From Andreprevotia lacus DSM 23236 (GTDB taxonomy: Bacteria; Pseudomonadota; Gammaproteobacteria; Burkholderiales; Chitinibacteraceae), in contig NZ_FWXD01000012.1 in the NCBI RefSeq assembly GCF_900176275.1, forward strand, positions 1 through 64,000: a stretch of 64,000 bases of DNA. The letters run 5' to 3'. Shown in pieces: positions 1-7,628 of this stretch; the stretch's first letter is position 1; each line of letters begins with the position of its first letter. Below the pieces are notes generated by a model. The model saw only the letters and a program-made list of their open reading frames with translations. It searched no databases and was not told the origin of the DNA. The translations under genes and the position numbers were made by a program.

Positions 1-241
1 CCACGATGGTTTGCGCGGTCTCGGGCGAAATGGTGCGTGGCGAACGGGCTGGGCGTGAGGATTTGTCGAGCAATGCGGGCGCGCCACCGGCCAGGTAGCG
101 GGCCAGCCATTTGCGTGCGGTGACGGCACTGACGCCATGTGTGGCACCGGCTTGTTCCGCGGTGTGGCGCCGCTGGGTGATGTCTTGAACCATTTCAAGG
201 CGACGAAGGTAGGTCAATCGGGCATTCTTATGGGTGTTCAT
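1..241 (-). CDS. IS481-family transposase, N-terminal 80 codons (partial)
   Basis: Reading leftwards from the ATG at 241-239 the protein starts MNTHKNARLTYLRRLEMV and continues with an N-terminal helix-turn-helix (TARKWLARYLAGG around residues 40-52), which is the conserved start of IS481 DDE transposases. The catalytic DDE domain lies off the left edge, so completeness cannot be judged. The function is cut-and-paste type transposition of its own element. The reading frame is intact over the visible 80 codons. Family assignment is by recognition of the N-terminal signature and the matching IS end upstream. Confidence 0.85.
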   Translation of the reverse strand, partial: MNTHKNARLTYLRRLEMVQDITQRRHTAEQAGATHGVSAVTARKWLARYLAGGAPALLDKSSRPARSPRTISPETAQTIV

Positions 242-338
242 CCGGATCGGGGCTCTGTAGTGACTGGGGGTTTGGCGATTTCCAGTCTCTCAAAATCTCA
301 CCGGGTGAACACCCGCAACAACCTATTGAACCTTCACA
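1..338 (-). mobile_element. IS481-family insertion sequence, one end (runs off the window)
   Basis: The element is transcribed towards the window start. Its outer end reads TGTGAAGGTTCAATAGG on the minus strand (from 338 inwards), a TGT-type terminus usual for IS481 relatives, about 97 bp outside the transposase ATG. Immediately beyond it lies CCTAGC (339-344), and IS481 elements are known to target a CTAG core. The other end lies outside the window, so length and target duplication cannot be seen. Boundary inferred from terminus plus target; family call from the transposase. Confidence 0.8.
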
Positions 339-377
339 CCTAGCAATCAACCGACCAAGATCGATTACAGGCCCGCC

Positions 378-2201
378 GTGCAGGTCGCTCAGCCGCCCAA
401 GGGTTGGTTTGTGCACCAGCCAGAGGATCTGGCCAAGCATCTCCAACCGCTCGGTGAAGGAACCGCCCTGCGCTATTTTGATGGCGCCGTTCCAGATTGG
501 CCTACGGCCCTATCCACGTCCATTCCTCGCCGCCGTGTCGTTTGCGACCTAGTGGATCGCTTTCTGCAATTTGATACTACCGGCAAGCCCGTCGTTACCC
601 TGCTGCTAGCAGCCGGATGCGAAGGCAAAACCACCGCGATGCTGCAAGCTGCTTACGCCATCGTCGAAGGGAAAAACGACTGGCGCATCCTTCAGCGCCG
701 GGACGAGTCCCAGCCCTTGGTGGTCAAAGACATTCTCGCAGTACTGGACGACGACTACAGGTGGCTGTTGCTACTGGACGAGGCCGATAACGCGGCGGTC
801 CAGTTGCAAGATCTTCTTAAACAATTGCCACAGACGCAGAATGGCCGGGTGCATGCTTTGCTGGCTTGCCGGGACACGGATTGGCTCGCGTCAGAAGCAG
901 AAAACCTAAATTGGACCTCTGCAGATTTCCATAAAGAATATTTGATCGGTCTCGACGCAAGCGATGCCGAGGCCATCGTTCAGTGTTGGCAGGCTTACGG
1001 CCAAGCTGGCCTAGGTGATCTGGCCAAACAACCAGAGACCGAGTGGGCCGCGATACTAGAACGACAGGCCAAGGAAGAGGCTAGTAATAGGTCGGGAGCC
1101 TTCTTTGGCGCGCTGTTGGCAGTGCGTAGCGGCAGCGATCTGCGCAAGCGCGCTCGCGTGCTACTGGAACATTTAGGACGCCGCCCAATTCCTAGTGGCG
1201 GTACGCTACGTGATGCTCTGGCCTACATCGCTGCGATGCATGCCGAAGGACTGGAGTTCTTATCCCGCCCAGTTTTGGGCCAAGTACTGGGTTGCCCCGC
1301 AGGAAAATTGCACCGCGAGGTGCTGGTACCCTTGGGCCAAGAAGCGGCGGCGACCACCACATCGTCCTTCATCTTTACACGTCACCGGCTCATCGCCGAG
1401 ACCTTGGTGTCGGTGCTGGAGAATGAGTTTGGCGAAGATATCGGGGCTCTTTATGTTGCGCTCGGTAAAGCGGCTATGGACGCTCTAACCATTGCCTCGT
1501 TGCCAGAGAATCCCAAAGAGTGGCGATTCGAGATTTCCAACCATTTTTTTGCGCAAGATCGGAAAGATCTGGCCTTCAACATCGCCCAGGGTGTCCTTGA
1601 CCGGGAATCGACGAATTCCCTGACTCGTATTCATGTCGCCAACTTATATCGCCGGGCAAATCTTCCAGATCAGGCAATACGCGTGTTCAAGGAACTGACG
1701 ACCCCACCTAAGGAAAGAGCGTTCTATTTCGAGTGGGGCGTGGCTGAAGGCGAGTGTGACAATTTCGTAGAAAACGCTATGTTGGCTGCGTATTCCATTT
1801 CCGACCAATCCTCTGGCCGCCGAGTCGACAACAAACAAGCCACGACCATCCTTGCAGGTCTGGGAGTTCCGTTCGGAGCCCTATATGACGCCTACGGCAG
1901 CTCGGCCTTCCGTGATGCCCGCATGGCAGTGGCCATCTTAGGGCTAACACTGAAGCCAGATAACAGGTCCGAAGCTCATCTTGGTACGCATCAACGCGAG
2001 ACAGAAGCTCAAGGTGCTAATGCGCCCAATTTGGAACAAGCTATCCCTTTACTGCAAGCCGGCATCGCTGCCGCCGCTCAGATTGGATTGGATGCGCGGA
2101 TCGGTGAACTGGTATCCCAAGCGGAAGAGATAACCTTCAGCGGGCTTGAAGAGCTGATTTTTGCCTTTGCACAATCCAAGAATACGTCTAGGCAGGAGTA
2201 A
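378..2201 (+). CDS. STAND-type P-loop ATPase, probably 5'-truncated by the IS481 insertion
   Basis: The 607-aa product has a Walker A motif GCEGKTT (residues 80-86, after LLAA) and Walker B LLDEAD (132-137), followed by a helical region and, from about residue 380, TPR-like helices (FNIAQGVLDRESTNSLTRIH onward). This arrangement fits STAND NTPases, many of which are anti-phage sensors with a separate N-terminal effector domain. No effector is visible here: the GTG at 378 has no convincing ribosome-binding site, and the frame stays open upstream to the IS481 junction (stop at 327-329 lies inside the IS). The real start and effector were therefore probably lost when the IS inserted. The family is recognised from motifs only; the exact STAND subgroup is not certain. 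Confidence 0.6.
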   Translation: MQVAQPPKGWFVHQPEDLAKHLQPLGEGTALRYFDGAVPDWPTALSTSIPRRRVVCDLVDRFLQFDTTGKPVVTLLLAAGCEGKTTAMLQAAYAIVEGKNDWRILQRRDESQPLVVKDILAVLDDDYRWLLLLDEADNAAVQLQDLLKQLPQTQNGRVHALLACRDTDWLASEAENLNWTSADFHKEYLIGLDASDAEAIVQCWQAYGQAGLGDLAKQPETEWAAILERQAKEEASNRSGAFFGALLAVRSGSDLRKRARVLLEHLGRRPIPSGGTLRDALAYIAAMHAEGLEFLSRPVLGQVLGCPAGKLHREVLVPLGQEAAATTTSSFIFTRHRLIAETLVSVLENEFGEDIGALYVALGKAAMDALTIASLPENPKEWRFEISNHFFAQDRKDLAFNIAQGVLDRESTNSLTRIHVANLYRRANLPDQAIRVFKELTTPPKERAFYFEWGVAEGECDNFVENAMLAAYSISDQSSGRRVDNKQATTILAGLGVPFGALYDAYGSSAFRDARMAVAILGLTLKPDNRSEAHLGTHQRETEAQGANAPNLEQAIPLLQAGIAAAAQIGLDARIGELVSQAEEITFSGLEELIFAFAQSKNTSRQE

Positions 2202-2232
2202 TTGTGATGTGAGCTATATCCGAGGCCCATAT

Positions 2233-2264
2233 GCTGTAGTGCTGTAGTGCTGTAGTGCTGTAAA
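2233..2264. repeat. 8-bp tandem repeat (GCTGTAGT)n
   Basis: GCTGTAGT occurs three times in direct succession (2233-2256) followed by a partial fourth unit GCTGTA. It sits in the 69-bp gap between the convergent STAND gene and the 362-aa gene. Short tandem units like this are slippage-prone; here it would not alter either reading frame. Confidence 0.9.
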
Positions 2265-2270
2265 ACAAGC

Positions 2271-3359
2271 TTATACCGGCGGCCACTCGCCATAGGTAAA
2301 GATCACAGCTGTGTTCAAGGTGGGCAGCGGCAGAGCGCGTAACCGCTCACTGCCGGGCCGGATACGTATTCGGCTCTTGCCGCTCATAAATACCTCGTCG
2401 GGCGGGAATTTGCCAATTCGGCTAGTGAGCAGGCAATCCCATCCCCAAGCCCAGCAACGTCGATGCTCTTCCCAGTCAGCCCACTCGCTATACCTCGGTG
2501 GGCCGAGGTCCCAGCAAGGCACAAAAACCGGCCGCATCGCGTAGCAAATATCGAACCCTTGTTTTCCAGCCAGCAGGTCGATCATTTTGCGCACGAGGTC
2601 GCGCCAGCGCGGTGTTTTTCCGGGGTCTTCGGCGGAATGGGCCAGACGGTGCAACAGCAACATGCTGATCTCGAAAGAGCGGCTATCAATAGCGAAGCGG
2701 CCGTTCAGCCATGGGGTAGCATCGAATATCTTCGTGGTAAACAGCCACAGTAGCTCGGCCATCAACTTCCGAGTGTAAAACTCCAGCCCGACGATTAGCA
2801 GCAACTGGTAAATCAGGATCGCCACCGTTTCTTGGGTCTCGGAGGCACCAGTGCGAGCGGCTTCGTTCCAGTACAGCACCAAGGCAGCCAGCGCATCGAG
2901 GTCGCCTCGCCGCAGCAGTTTCTGTCCTTGGCGGTCATTGAAGGGCGTAAGAACACGTGGTGCGCCAAAGCAATCGTGCTGCGGTCGAAACACACACGTC
3001 TGCACCGACGGATCAAGCCGCGACATCCAATCTGCGGCAATGATTGGCTGAGAGCCTATTCGCTTCAGGATTGCCCACAGCGGATGGTGCAGCTCACGGG
3101 CAGAGCCCGCAGCTTGGGATTCGAATAAGCGCACGAAGCGCGCTTGCGGTGTGTGTTCGCCCTGTGCATAGCCGCTCCACTTGCCGGGATAGCTTGTTCG
3201 CCCATCCTTGCGGGCGAATCGACCTTGTTCCAACCGTTTCTCGACTTGGTAGGACGACTGTTGGCAATCCAGCGCCTTGGCGATGCCCTGATACCAGAAG
3301 CGCACGCGGAGGATATCTACAGGGTCACGCTTTTGGTTCTTTGTCTGAAGCGGATTCAT
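2271..3359 (-). CDS. Unrecognised 362-aa protein convergent with the STAND gene
   Basis: Start chosen at ATG 3359, preceded by GAAGGG; an upstream TTG (3386) would add nine residues. I do not recognise a named family. The N-terminal third is basic and contains GKWSGYAQGEHTPQARFV, a W-x2-Y-x-G-x3-P pattern that I associate with small DNA/RNA-binding-like hypothetical proteins, but this is an impression. No signal peptide or clear membrane segment is present; hydrophobic stretches in the middle (ILIYQLLLIVGLEFY) look like a protein core. It is convergent with the truncated ATPase and shares its accessory, IS-flanked setting. Function unknown. Confidence 0.6.
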   Translation of the reverse strand: MNPLQTKNQKRDPVDILRVRFWYQGIAKALDCQQSSYQVEKRLEQGRFARKDGRTSYPGKWSGYAQGEHTPQARFVRLFESQAAGSARELHHPLWAILKRIGSQPIIAADWMSRLDPSVQTCVFRPQHDCFGAPRVLTPFNDRQGQKLLRRGDLDALAALVLYWNEAARTGASETQETVAILIYQLLLIVGLEFYTRKLMAELLWLFTTKIFDATPWLNGRFAIDSRSFEISMLLLHRLAHSAEDPGKTPRWRDLVRKMIDLLAGKQGFDICYAMRPVFVPCWDLGPPRYSEWADWEEHRRCWAWGWDCLLTSRIGKFPPDEVFMSGKSRIRIRPGSERLRALPLPTLNTAVIFTYGEWPPV

Positions 3360-3534
3360 AAGCCCTTCGTCTTTAACGTGGCTCAACGAAAGTTATGACT
3401 TCGAAGGCTATTTCATTTGAAAACAATGACATAGGTTGACAAGGTTACAGTACAAATATGCCAAATCTTATGGGATCGTCAAGTGGGGAGCGACGCGCTA
3501 GGCTAATGCCATTCAACGTGACTGGCCGTGACCC

Positions 3535-3810
3535 ATGCTTTCGCAGAGCAACTTGAGTGCTGAATTGGAGCGTGCGCTGATCGATCGGCATGGCCCGATG
3601 CTGCCCAGCCGCGTGCTGTGGAAGGTGTTGGGCTACTCGTCGGCCGCAGCTTGGCGGCAGTCGATTCGCCGGCAAACCGTACCGGTTCCGATTTTCAAAC
3701 TGGAGGGACGAAGCGGCTATTTCGCGTTGTCGCGTGACGTTGCGCAATGGATGGCGCAGCAGCGGATGACCGCAACTGAAGCCGCTGATCAGAAGGGGGG
3801 AATGTCATGA
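3535..3810 (+). CDS. Small helix-turn-helix-like protein (91 aa)
   Basis: The product contains RVLWKVLGYSSAAAWRQSIRR (written as two adjoining parts: RVLWKVLGYSS and AAAWRQSIRR, residues 25-45), resembling the short HTH of AlpA/excisionase-like or plasmid accessory regulators, followed by a small basic wing-like segment. No good Shine-Dalgarno precedes the ATG at 3535. It lies just left of the IS21 element and is probably a leftover of a larger mobile or defence region. The role as a DNA-binding protein is inferred from the fold-like pattern only. Confidence 0.45.
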   Translation: MLSQSNLSAELERALIDRHGPMLPSRVLWKVLGYSSAAAWRQSIRRQTVPVPIFKLEGRSGYFALSRDVAQWMAQQRMTATEAADQKGGMS

Positions 3811-4033
3811 GATTAGGCTGAGCACATGGTCCACTATCTTCGCTGCAGCCAGAAAGACAAAGGCCCGGGGTTGCCGCCCCAGGCCAATGAGAAAACGTCA
3901 AGCTGAATCCCCTGACGCGTTTCATTGTCAATCTGACCCGCGATGGCGTCAAGCTATCGCGTGGGGATGCTGCGCCTTTTTTGGATGGATCGCGACGAGC
4001 GAGGCGGCTGCTCGCCCGTTGTCCGGAGAAACA

Positions 4034-5581
4034 ATGAAACTTTCTATAGAGAAATTGCGCCAAGTCATTCGCTTGGCCAGCGACCCCTTGCATTCTAACC
4101 GAGCCGTCGGACGGCTGAGCGGCGTTGCCGCCAACACTGTCAGAGCGATCCGAGATCTCCTGCGCATCGGCCAGCTCCATTGGGACGATCTCAGGGAGCT
4201 CGACGACGAGCAACTGCGTAACGCCCTGTTTGGGTGGCGCGATACACCATCTTCGCGCAAACCGCTGCCGGACTGGTCAACGGTTCATTCGGAGCTACAA
4301 AAGCGTGACGTCACGCTGGGGCTATTGTGGGAAGAATATCGGGAAAACACGCCAGACGGTGTGTCCTATGCCCAGTTCACCCGCCTGTACCGACAGTGGC
4401 ACAAGCGCTGCAAACTGAGCCTCCGCTACGTCTACCGCCCAGGGGAATTCCTGTTTGTCGATTTTTGTGGCAAGACCATGCCAATCCGCGATCGCGATAC
4501 CGGCGAAATCCGGATGGCGCAGATTTTTGTCGGCACATTGGGCGCTTCCGGCTACTTGTTCGCGACGGCTGTTGCCACGCAAACAGTAGAAGACTGGCTG
4601 AAGGCACACATCCAGATGCTGGAACAGCTCGGCGGCGTGCCGTGCTTTATCGTCCCGGACAATCTTAAATCGGCGGTTGTTAAGCACGGCCGAACGGAAA
4701 TCATGCTCAACCCGGCATATCAAGAGCTGGCCGAACACTATGGCTTCGTTATTCTGCCAGCACGACCAAGGCGCCCGCAGGACAAGGCATTAGCGGAGGT
4801 CGGCGTGCAAATCGTCCAGCGCTGGGTGCTTGCGCGCTTGCGGCATCAAACCTTCTTCAGTCTGGACGAATTGAATCAGACGCTGGGCTACTGGATGGCA
4901 CGGTTGAACGTGGCTGTAACGCGAACTTACCCCCGAAGCAGGTCGGCCCGTTTCGACGAATTGGACCGCCCCACACTGCAACCGCTCTGCGAAGAACGGT
5001 ATCCGTACAGTCGATGGCAATACAAGGTGCGCGTGGACGAACGCTATCACGTGCGCTTCGGCGAGCATTGCTATTCGGTTCCCTACACCTTGGCGCATGA
5101 GCAGGTTGATCTGCGCGCCACTAACGAACGCCTCGACATTTATCGCCAGCGACGGCGGGTGGCGAGCCATCGACTCCAACTGGATGCCGGGGTGACGACC
5201 GATCCGGAACATCTCGCGCCGAGGCACCGTCATCATGTGAACGATTCGCCCGAGTCCTTGCGCCAATGGGCACAAGATGTTGGGCCAGCAACGCTGCAAT
5301 TCGTGCAGCACAACTTGGATGAACGACGTGATTTTGCCAGTGGATTAAAGGCGATTCGGGCCTTGCGGCGCGACGTTCGTCGCGAGGCGTGGCAGGACCG
5401 GCTTGAGCCAGCGTGCAGTTATGCAGTGTCCCGTAACATCCTCACATATGGTCGGTTGCAATCGATTTTACGGCACGAGACTTATCGCCGAACGCCGTCA
5501 CCCAACGTCACGACGCCAAGCCATGACAATCTTCGCGGTGCCGCGTATTTTGCCCGGCAGAATGGTGACCAATCATGCTGA
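4034..5581 (+). CDS. istA: IS21-family transposase IstA
   Basis: Start at ATG 4034 is chosen because GGAGAA (4025-4030) precedes it and the protein then begins with MKLSIEKLRQVIRLA, the usual IstA N-terminal HTH; an upstream in-frame ATG at 3887 would read through the IS end. The product (515 aa) has an HTH at the N-terminus and a DDE integrase core: D143 in FVDFCG, D209 in VPDN, E255 in DKALAEVGV. The C-terminal region is the usual basic tail. It catalyses strand transfer of the element, with IstB as helper. The stop overlaps the istB start by 7 nt, typical of translational coupling in this family. Confidence 0.93.
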   Translation: MKLSIEKLRQVIRLASDPLHSNRAVGRLSGVAANTVRAIRDLLRIGQLHWDDLRELDDEQLRNALFGWRDTPSSRKPLPDWSTVHSELQKRDVTLGLLWEEYRENTPDGVSYAQFTRLYRQWHKRCKLSLRYVYRPGEFLFVDFCGKTMPIRDRDTGEIRMAQIFVGTLGASGYLFATAVATQTVEDWLKAHIQMLEQLGGVPCFIVPDNLKSAVVKHGRTEIMLNPAYQELAEHYGFVILPARPRRPQDKALAEVGVQIVQRWVLARLRHQTFFSLDELNQTLGYWMARLNVAVTRTYPRSRSARFDELDRPTLQPLCEERYPYSRWQYKVRVDERYHVRFGEHCYSVPYTLAHEQVDLRATNERLDIYRQRRRVASHRLQLDAGVTTDPEHLAPRHRHHVNDSPESLRQWAQDVGPATLQFVQHNLDERRDFASGLKAIRALRRDVRREAWQDRLEPACSYAVSRNILTYGRLQSILRHETYRRTPSPNVTTPSHDNLRGAAYFARQNGDQSC

Positions 5582-6321
5582 CCCCGACGACGATCCCGCA
5601 GAAACTCGCCGATCTCGGCTTGGCCGGCATGGCAGCTGCACTGCTGCGTCAGCAAGCCGATCCCACGATGACGATCATGCCGTTCGAGCAGCGGCTCGGG
5701 CTGCTGCTGGACGAAGAGCTGAACAGTCGTGACAACCGGCGTATCAACAGATTGATGAAGCAGGCCAAGCTGCGCTACAACCAAGCCGCACTGGAAGACG
5801 TGGATTACCGCAGCGGTCGCGGACTGGATAGGCTGCAAATCCAGACACTCGCTGGTGGCGAATGGATGCGTCAGCGGCAGAATCTTATTCTCACTGGCCC
5901 AACCGGTACGGGTAAGAGTTGGCTCGCTTGCGCGTTTGGCCAACAAGCATGCCGGCAAGGACTGCTGACCTACTACACGACGGCCACACGTCTGTTCGAA
6001 GACCTCGCCAACAGCCTGCTCGATGGCACATTGCCCAAGCGACGTCGCCAACTTGCCCGACTGCCGTTGCTGATCATCGACGATCTTGGTATTGGAGGTA
6101 TCGACCCGCGACTCGGTCCGATCCTACTGGAAATCCTGGATCAGCAGTCGATGGAAGGGGCATTGATCATCACGAGCCAGTATCCACCAGAGAAATGGTA
6201 CGACCTGTTTGGTGACCCGACCGTCGCTGATGCGATACTCGATCGTATCGTGCACCGCGCGCACCTTATGGCCTTGAAAGGAGAGTCGATGCGTAAGCTA
6301 CGCGGGAAAAAAACTGGTTGA
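5575..6321 (+). CDS. istB: IS21-family helper ATPase IstB
   Basis: This 248-aa AAA+ ATPase has Walker A GPTGTGKS (residues 108-115) and Walker B LLIIDDLG (Asp169/Asp170), plus the N-terminal segment that binds DNA in IstB proteins. IstB is related to DnaC and assists IstA in target choice and strand transfer. The ATG lies within the last codons of istA (7-nt overlap), so translation is likely coupled. It is followed directly by a hairpin terminator inside the IS right end. Length is usual for the family and the frame is intact. Confidence 0.93.
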   Translation: MLTPTTIPQKLADLGLAGMAAALLRQQADPTMTIMPFEQRLGLLLDEELNSRDNRRINRLMKQAKLRYNQAALEDVDYRSGRGLDRLQIQTLAGGEWMRQRQNLILTGPTGTGKSWLACAFGQQACRQGLLTYYTTATRLFEDLANSLLDGTLPKRRRQLARLPLLIIDDLGIGGIDPRLGPILLEILDQQSMEGALIITSQYPPEKWYDLFGDPTVADAILDRIVHRAHLMALKGESMRKLRGKKTG

Positions 6322-6333
6322 TCGCGGCCAAGA

Positions 6334-6357
6334 GGGCTCCATCGGGAGCCCTTTTTT
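6334..6357 (+). terminator. Rho-independent terminator after istB
   Basis: GGGCTCC (6334-6340), 3-nt loop ATC, GGGAGCCC (6344-6351) and a run of six T (6352-6357), 13 bases after the istB stop. Confidence 0.8.
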
Positions 6358-6457
6358 GGGACAACTGTGCAAATCGTACACAACGGGTGGTCAGATCAAA
6401 TGCAACTCGGTGCGGAAGTTGAATTCAACGGGCTGATCAGAAGCGTGAAATTTCGCA

Positions 6458-7074
6458 GTTTTTATGGCCACAGGCTGAAACTGTATCGTGAGACGGTGCC
6501 GCATGCCGGTTTTGCCGTGCTGCATGCATGGGGCGAGCAGCTGCATCACGGTGCGTTTGTGTTTACCAGCAACGTGGACGGGCAGTTTCAGAAAGCGGGT
6601 TTTACTGCTGATCGCGTGGTGGAGTGCCATGGCTCCATCCATCATGTGCAATGCGTGAACGGGTGCAATAAACGTATCGACAGCGCCGATGCCGTGCAGC
6701 CTTTGATCGACGATGCCCGCTGCCACTGGCTGGGTGAGCTGCCGCATTGCCCGGATTGTGGCGGGCTGTTGCGCCCCAATATCCTGATGTTCGGGGATAG
6801 TGACTGGCTGTCGCGGCGCACTGATCTGCAATATGGCGCCATGAATCGCTGGCTGGCCGGCGTGGGCCGTCTGGTCATCGTTGAATTGGGTGCCGGCAGC
6901 ACGATTGCGACCGTGCGCTACACCAGCGAACACATCGCCCGGCAATTGGCGGGTGTGGCAACGCTGATCCGCATCAACCCCACCGAGGCGGAGGGGCCTG
7001 ATGGCTGCATTAGCCTGGCAAGCGGTGCACTGGCAGGATTGACGCTGATCGCTGAAGCGCTGGCAGAAGTTTGA
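6458..7074 (+). pseudogene. Sir2-family NAD-dependent deacetylase, 5' end removed at the IS21 end
   Basis: The readable protein (FYGHRLKLYRETVPHAGF onward) matches the C-terminal three quarters of Sir2 deacetylases: FTSNVDGQFQKAGF, the catalytic ECHGS motif with its histidine, the zinc ligands CVNGC and CPDC, and the GAGSTIATVR-like nucleotide-binding end. The family's N-terminal NAD-binding GAG-x-S segment (roughly the first 60-70 residues) is absent. The frame runs from IS21 DNA straight into the gene, so a hybrid ORF starting at 6367 exists but would lack the NAD site and should be inactive. No 5' part of sir2 was found on the left side of the IS, so the remainder was deleted or moved. Confidence 0.8.
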
Positions 7075-7100
7075 AGTACATTGCTTGCGGGCATGAAAAA

Positions 7101-7121
7101 GGCCGGCGATGCCGGCCTTTT
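7101..7121. terminator. Bidirectional terminator between sir2 remnant and the small secreted gene
   Basis: GGCCGGC (7101-7107), loop GAT, GCCGGCC (7111-7117) and TTTT on the plus strand, with AAAAA (7096-7100) before it giving a T-run on the minus strand. It can serve both converging genes. Confidence 0.8.
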
Positions 7122-7136
7122 GCTTGGGCGTGCTGA

Positions 7137-7415
7137 TTACAGCGACGGCACCACGGCGCTTTGCGAGTATTGCACCAGCGCTTGGGTCTGGGTGCTTGCC
7201 TTGGCATCGTTGGCGCTGAACGACTGGCCCGGATGCACTGCACTGTGCGCGAACGGCACCAGCGGTTGTTGCGGGGTAGCAACGACTGCAGTGTTGGTCG
7301 AAACGGCTTGGGCCGGTAGCACGGCGCTGTTGGCAAATTGGGCCAGGCCGGCATTGGCGGCGGAAACGGCACCGAAGAGGGCAACGGCTGCGAGGGTAGC
7401 ATTGAACTTGGTCAT
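7137..7415 (-). CDS. Small secreted protein with three SAV-P repeats (92 aa)
   Basis: Start at ATG 7415 is set by AAGGAA six bases upstream; the longer frame to 7532 has no ribosome-binding site. Residues 1-22 (MTKFNATLAAVALFGAVSAANA) are a clear Sec signal peptide. The roughly 70-residue mature part has three copies of an aromatic-x2-SAV-x-P motif: QFANSAVLPAQ, PFAHSAVHPGQ and QYSQSAVVPSL at the very C-terminus. No cysteine. I do not recognise a family; a periplasmic or extracellular structural or metal-independent role can only be guessed. It has its own terminator and is divergent from the LysR gene, which may control it. Confidence 0.75.
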   Translation of the reverse strand: MTKFNATLAAVALFGAVSAANAGLAQFANSAVLPAQAVSTNTAVVATPQQPLVPFAHSAVHPGQSFSANDAKASTQTQALVQYSQSAVVPSL

Positions 7416-7559
7416 GATCTGTTCCTTTCCTGTCTTTTGGTCAGTGATCGCGATGGCGGAGTAACGGGTGTTGTGGCCTGTCAGCGGCGTGTCGCGTTTT
7501 AAGGATGTCGTTGGCGGTGTGCTGTACGGCATCGATGGAACGTACTTTATGCTTATGCG

Positions 7560-7612
7560 ATTGGTTGATAAACCGCCATTTCATGGATAGATTGTTTCTT
7601 ATTGGTTGATAA
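7560..7612. promoter_or_regulatory. Direct 12-bp repeats upstream of the LysR gene
   Basis: ATTGGTTGATAA occurs identically at 7560-7571 and 7601-7612 (start-to-start 41 bp, near four helical turns), in the gap between the small secreted gene and the LysR gene. The second copy ends just before the LysR ribosome-binding site. It may be an autoregulatory operator; this is an inference from position and identity. Confidence 0.45.
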
Positions 7613-7628
7613 TTGAGGGGCTTGAAAT

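Larger units (their letters stand above)
3913..6457 (+). mobile_element. IS21-family insertion sequence (istA-istB), about 2.5 kb
   Basis: istA and istB are both intact. The right end carries two related repeats, GGTGGTCAGATCAAATGCAA (6387-6406) and GGCTGATCAGAAGCGTG ending in TTTCGCA at 6457. The left end at 3913-3940 (ACGCGTTTCATTGTCAATC then TGACCC) is an imperfect inverted match of these, which sets the approximate left limit and gives 5'-TG...CA-3' ends as in IS21 relatives. No flanking target duplication was found, so either limit could be off by some bases, or flanks were rearranged after insertion. The right flank begins inside a sir2 gene. Confidence 0.75.

Noticed and set aside
2233-2264. 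CRISPR or phase-variable coding repeat
   Set aside because: 8-bp units without spacers, and outside any reading frame.
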